Notes under the pieces: generated by a model | What the model was told of the DNA's origin: nothing | What the model saw: the letters and a program-made list of their open reading frames with translations, nothing else | Database searches by the model: none | Made by a program: the position numbers and the translations under genes | Shown here: positions 6,349-7,166 of the stretch, piece by piece | Layout: every line of letters starts with the position of its first letter | Position numbering within the stretch: the stretch's first letter is position 1 | Assembly (NCBI GenBank): GCA_031270615.1 | Contig: JAISXE010000130.1 | Coordinates: 1 to 7,166, forward strand | DNA from: Spirochaetia bacterium | GTDB taxonomy: Bacteria > Spirochaetota > Spirochaetia > DTKZ01 | Reading direction: 5' to 3' | Length of the DNA: 7,166 bases

Positions 6349-7110
6349 TCAGCCGATTTTCCGTTTCGGCCTGCCGGAACCCTGCGGGCCTGTGCGGCCA
6401 AGATAATCCCTCGCAAGGTCGGCGCGGCCCAGGCCGGCATACACCTCGGCGATTTTTTTTGTATAAAACGCGGTTTCCCTGCGCGACAAATCGAAATCGA
6501 TTAATTGGAAATACCGCGACAGGCATTCCGCCGGCGGCAGCTCCCGCGCGAGTTTTGAATTCGCGAGGCCGCGCATGCGCGCGACAACCTCCTGGAAAAA
6601 ATGCCTGAAATACGGCTTCTGCCTCTCGAAACGCACGATCCTTACCAGAAGGTCAAAAGACTTCCCGTACCTGCGCCGCTTCCCGTATTCCTCGGCCAGC
6701 ATGAAAGCGCAGTCCATAAAGTCTTCCCGATCCATAAAAAGGTCCAGGCTGAACTCGTCCCGCAGCAGCAGGCCCTCGTACAAATCCAGGGCCGCATCCC
6801 CGTCGTCATGCAGCAAATCGTAAAAAACAAGTTTTGCCAGGCTGACGCTGTCGGCCCGCTTTCTTAGGAAATCCCTGTACACAAAGCCGTCCGCCGGAAG
6901 CGCGAACTTCATCCGACGGTCATAATCGGCCCTGGCCTCCGGGTCAAGCAAAACCCGGTACGCCGCCAGAAGCAGGCGGAACTTCTCCACCCCCGCCGTG
7001 TCCCGCGACAAATCGGGATGCAGCTTCTTCACCCTCTCGCGAAAGGAACTTTTTATTTCTTCGAGGCTGCACGTGTGTTTAAGACCAAAAAGATCATAGT
7101 AATTTTCCAC
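6349..7110 (-). CDS. J-domain (DnaJ-like, class C) co-chaperone with helical C-terminus
   Basis: This 253-residue protein opens with a J-domain (about 1-68): NYYDLFGL, then helix II (LEEIKSSFRERVKKL), the invariant HPD at H31-P32-D33, and helix III with AAYRVLLDPEARADYD. It should stimulate the ATPase of a DnaK/Hsp70 in the cytoplasm. There is no Gly/Phe region, no CxxCxGxG zinc finger and no DnaJ C-terminal substrate domain, so it is not canonical DnaJ but a class C J-protein. The remainder (about 70-253) is helical, with TPR-like helix pairs at about 132-160 and 215-238, and a basic tail (RPKRKIG). I do not recognise the C-terminal family. The start codon is GTG with no Shine-Dalgarno. The frame stays open upstream to the window edge but contains no ATG, GTG or TTG there, and a promoter occupies that stretch. 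It is the first gene of the cluster. Confidence 0.9.
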   Translation of the reverse strand: MENYYDLFGLKHTCSLEEIKSSFRERVKKLHPDLSRDTAGVEKFRLLLAAYRVLLDPEARADYDRRMKFALPADGFVYRDFLRKRADSVSLAKLVFYDLLHDDGDAALDLYEGLLLRDEFSLDLFMDREDFMDCAFMLAEEYGKRRRYGKSFDLLVRIVRFERQKPYFRHFFQEVVARMRGLANSKLARELPPAECLSRYFQLIDFDLSRRETAFYTKKIAEVYAGLGRADLARDYLGRTGPQGSGRPKRKIG

Positions 7111-7119
7111 GGCAGTACC

Positions 7120-7148
7120 ATAATAGTGAATTGCGTGCTGTGTGTCAA
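7120..7148 (-). promoter_or_regulatory. Sigma-70-type promoter driving the J-domain gene and cluster
   Basis: The minus strand has a perfect -35 TTGACA (7148-7143), a 17-nt spacer, and a -10 TATTAT (7125-7120; 5 of 6 to TATAAT). The expected start point 7 or so bases after the -10 falls at about 7116-7110, at or just before the GTG start codon at 7110. The transcript would therefore have 0-6 nt of leader. No second promoter of this quality was seen between the genes, so it may drive the whole cluster. No CIRCE (HrcA) element is visible in the 56 bases upstream of the first gene. Confidence 0.8.
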
Positions 7149-7166
7149 AGGGAATTTTCAGGCGGG

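Noticed and set aside
6327..6440. Extension of the parvulin gene upstream to 6440.
   Set aside because: It would overlap the J-domain gene by 92 nt, put 38 residues before a textbook signal peptide, and ignore AAGGGG placed 6 nt before the ATG at 6326.
7111..7166. Search for a CIRCE/HrcA heat-shock operator before the J-domain gene.
   Set aside because: No TTAGCACTC-N9-GAGTGCTAA-like inverted repeat is present in the visible upstream bases.

Overview
The window holds seven tightly packed genes, all on the minus strand, that read as one polycistronic unit from about position 7113 down to 229. In transcription order they are: a J-domain co-chaperone, an exported SurA/PpiC-type parvulin protein, the antitermination factor NusB, a membrane-anchored TPR protein, methionine aminopeptidase (Map), an HtrA/DegQ-type protease, and a PRPP-dependent phosphoribosyltransferase. 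Intergenic gaps are at most about 50 nt, and NusB and the TPR gene overlap by 14 nt. Positions 1-228, downstream of the last gene, carry no convincing gene but are unusually rich in inverted repeats.

The DNA is moderately GC-rich. The gene set is chromosomal housekeeping from a diderm bacterium, since HtrA and the parvulin carry export signals. A spirochaete, perhaps Treponema-like, is my best guess. It rests on the general feel of the protein sequences, the gene neighbourhood and a loose spirochaetal-style lipobox in HtrA, and I hold it with only modest confidence. I see no mobile element genes, CRISPR array, tRNA or rRNA.

Functionally the cluster is about protein birth and quality control. 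The J-domain protein and Map act on cytoplasmic or nascent proteins. The parvulin and HtrA act in the cell envelope. NusB acts in transcription antitermination, and the phosphoribosyltransferase in nucleotide salvage. The TPR protein has no assigned function.

A near-consensus sigma-70 promoter (TTGACA, 17 nt, TATTAT) lies directly before the first gene. Its expected start point is at or within a few bases of the GTG start codon, so that gene is probably translated from a leaderless or nearly leaderless mRNA. Three starts were moved downstream from the longest possible reading frame on ribosome-binding-site or family-length grounds: the parvulin to 6326, HtrA to 2334 and Map to 3133.

I did not find a clearly new multi-gene system. 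The observations most worth a second look are the leaderless promoter arrangement, the hairpin-rich element at 2-136, the replaced active-site His in the parvulin domain, and the two uncharacterised helical-repeat proteins.
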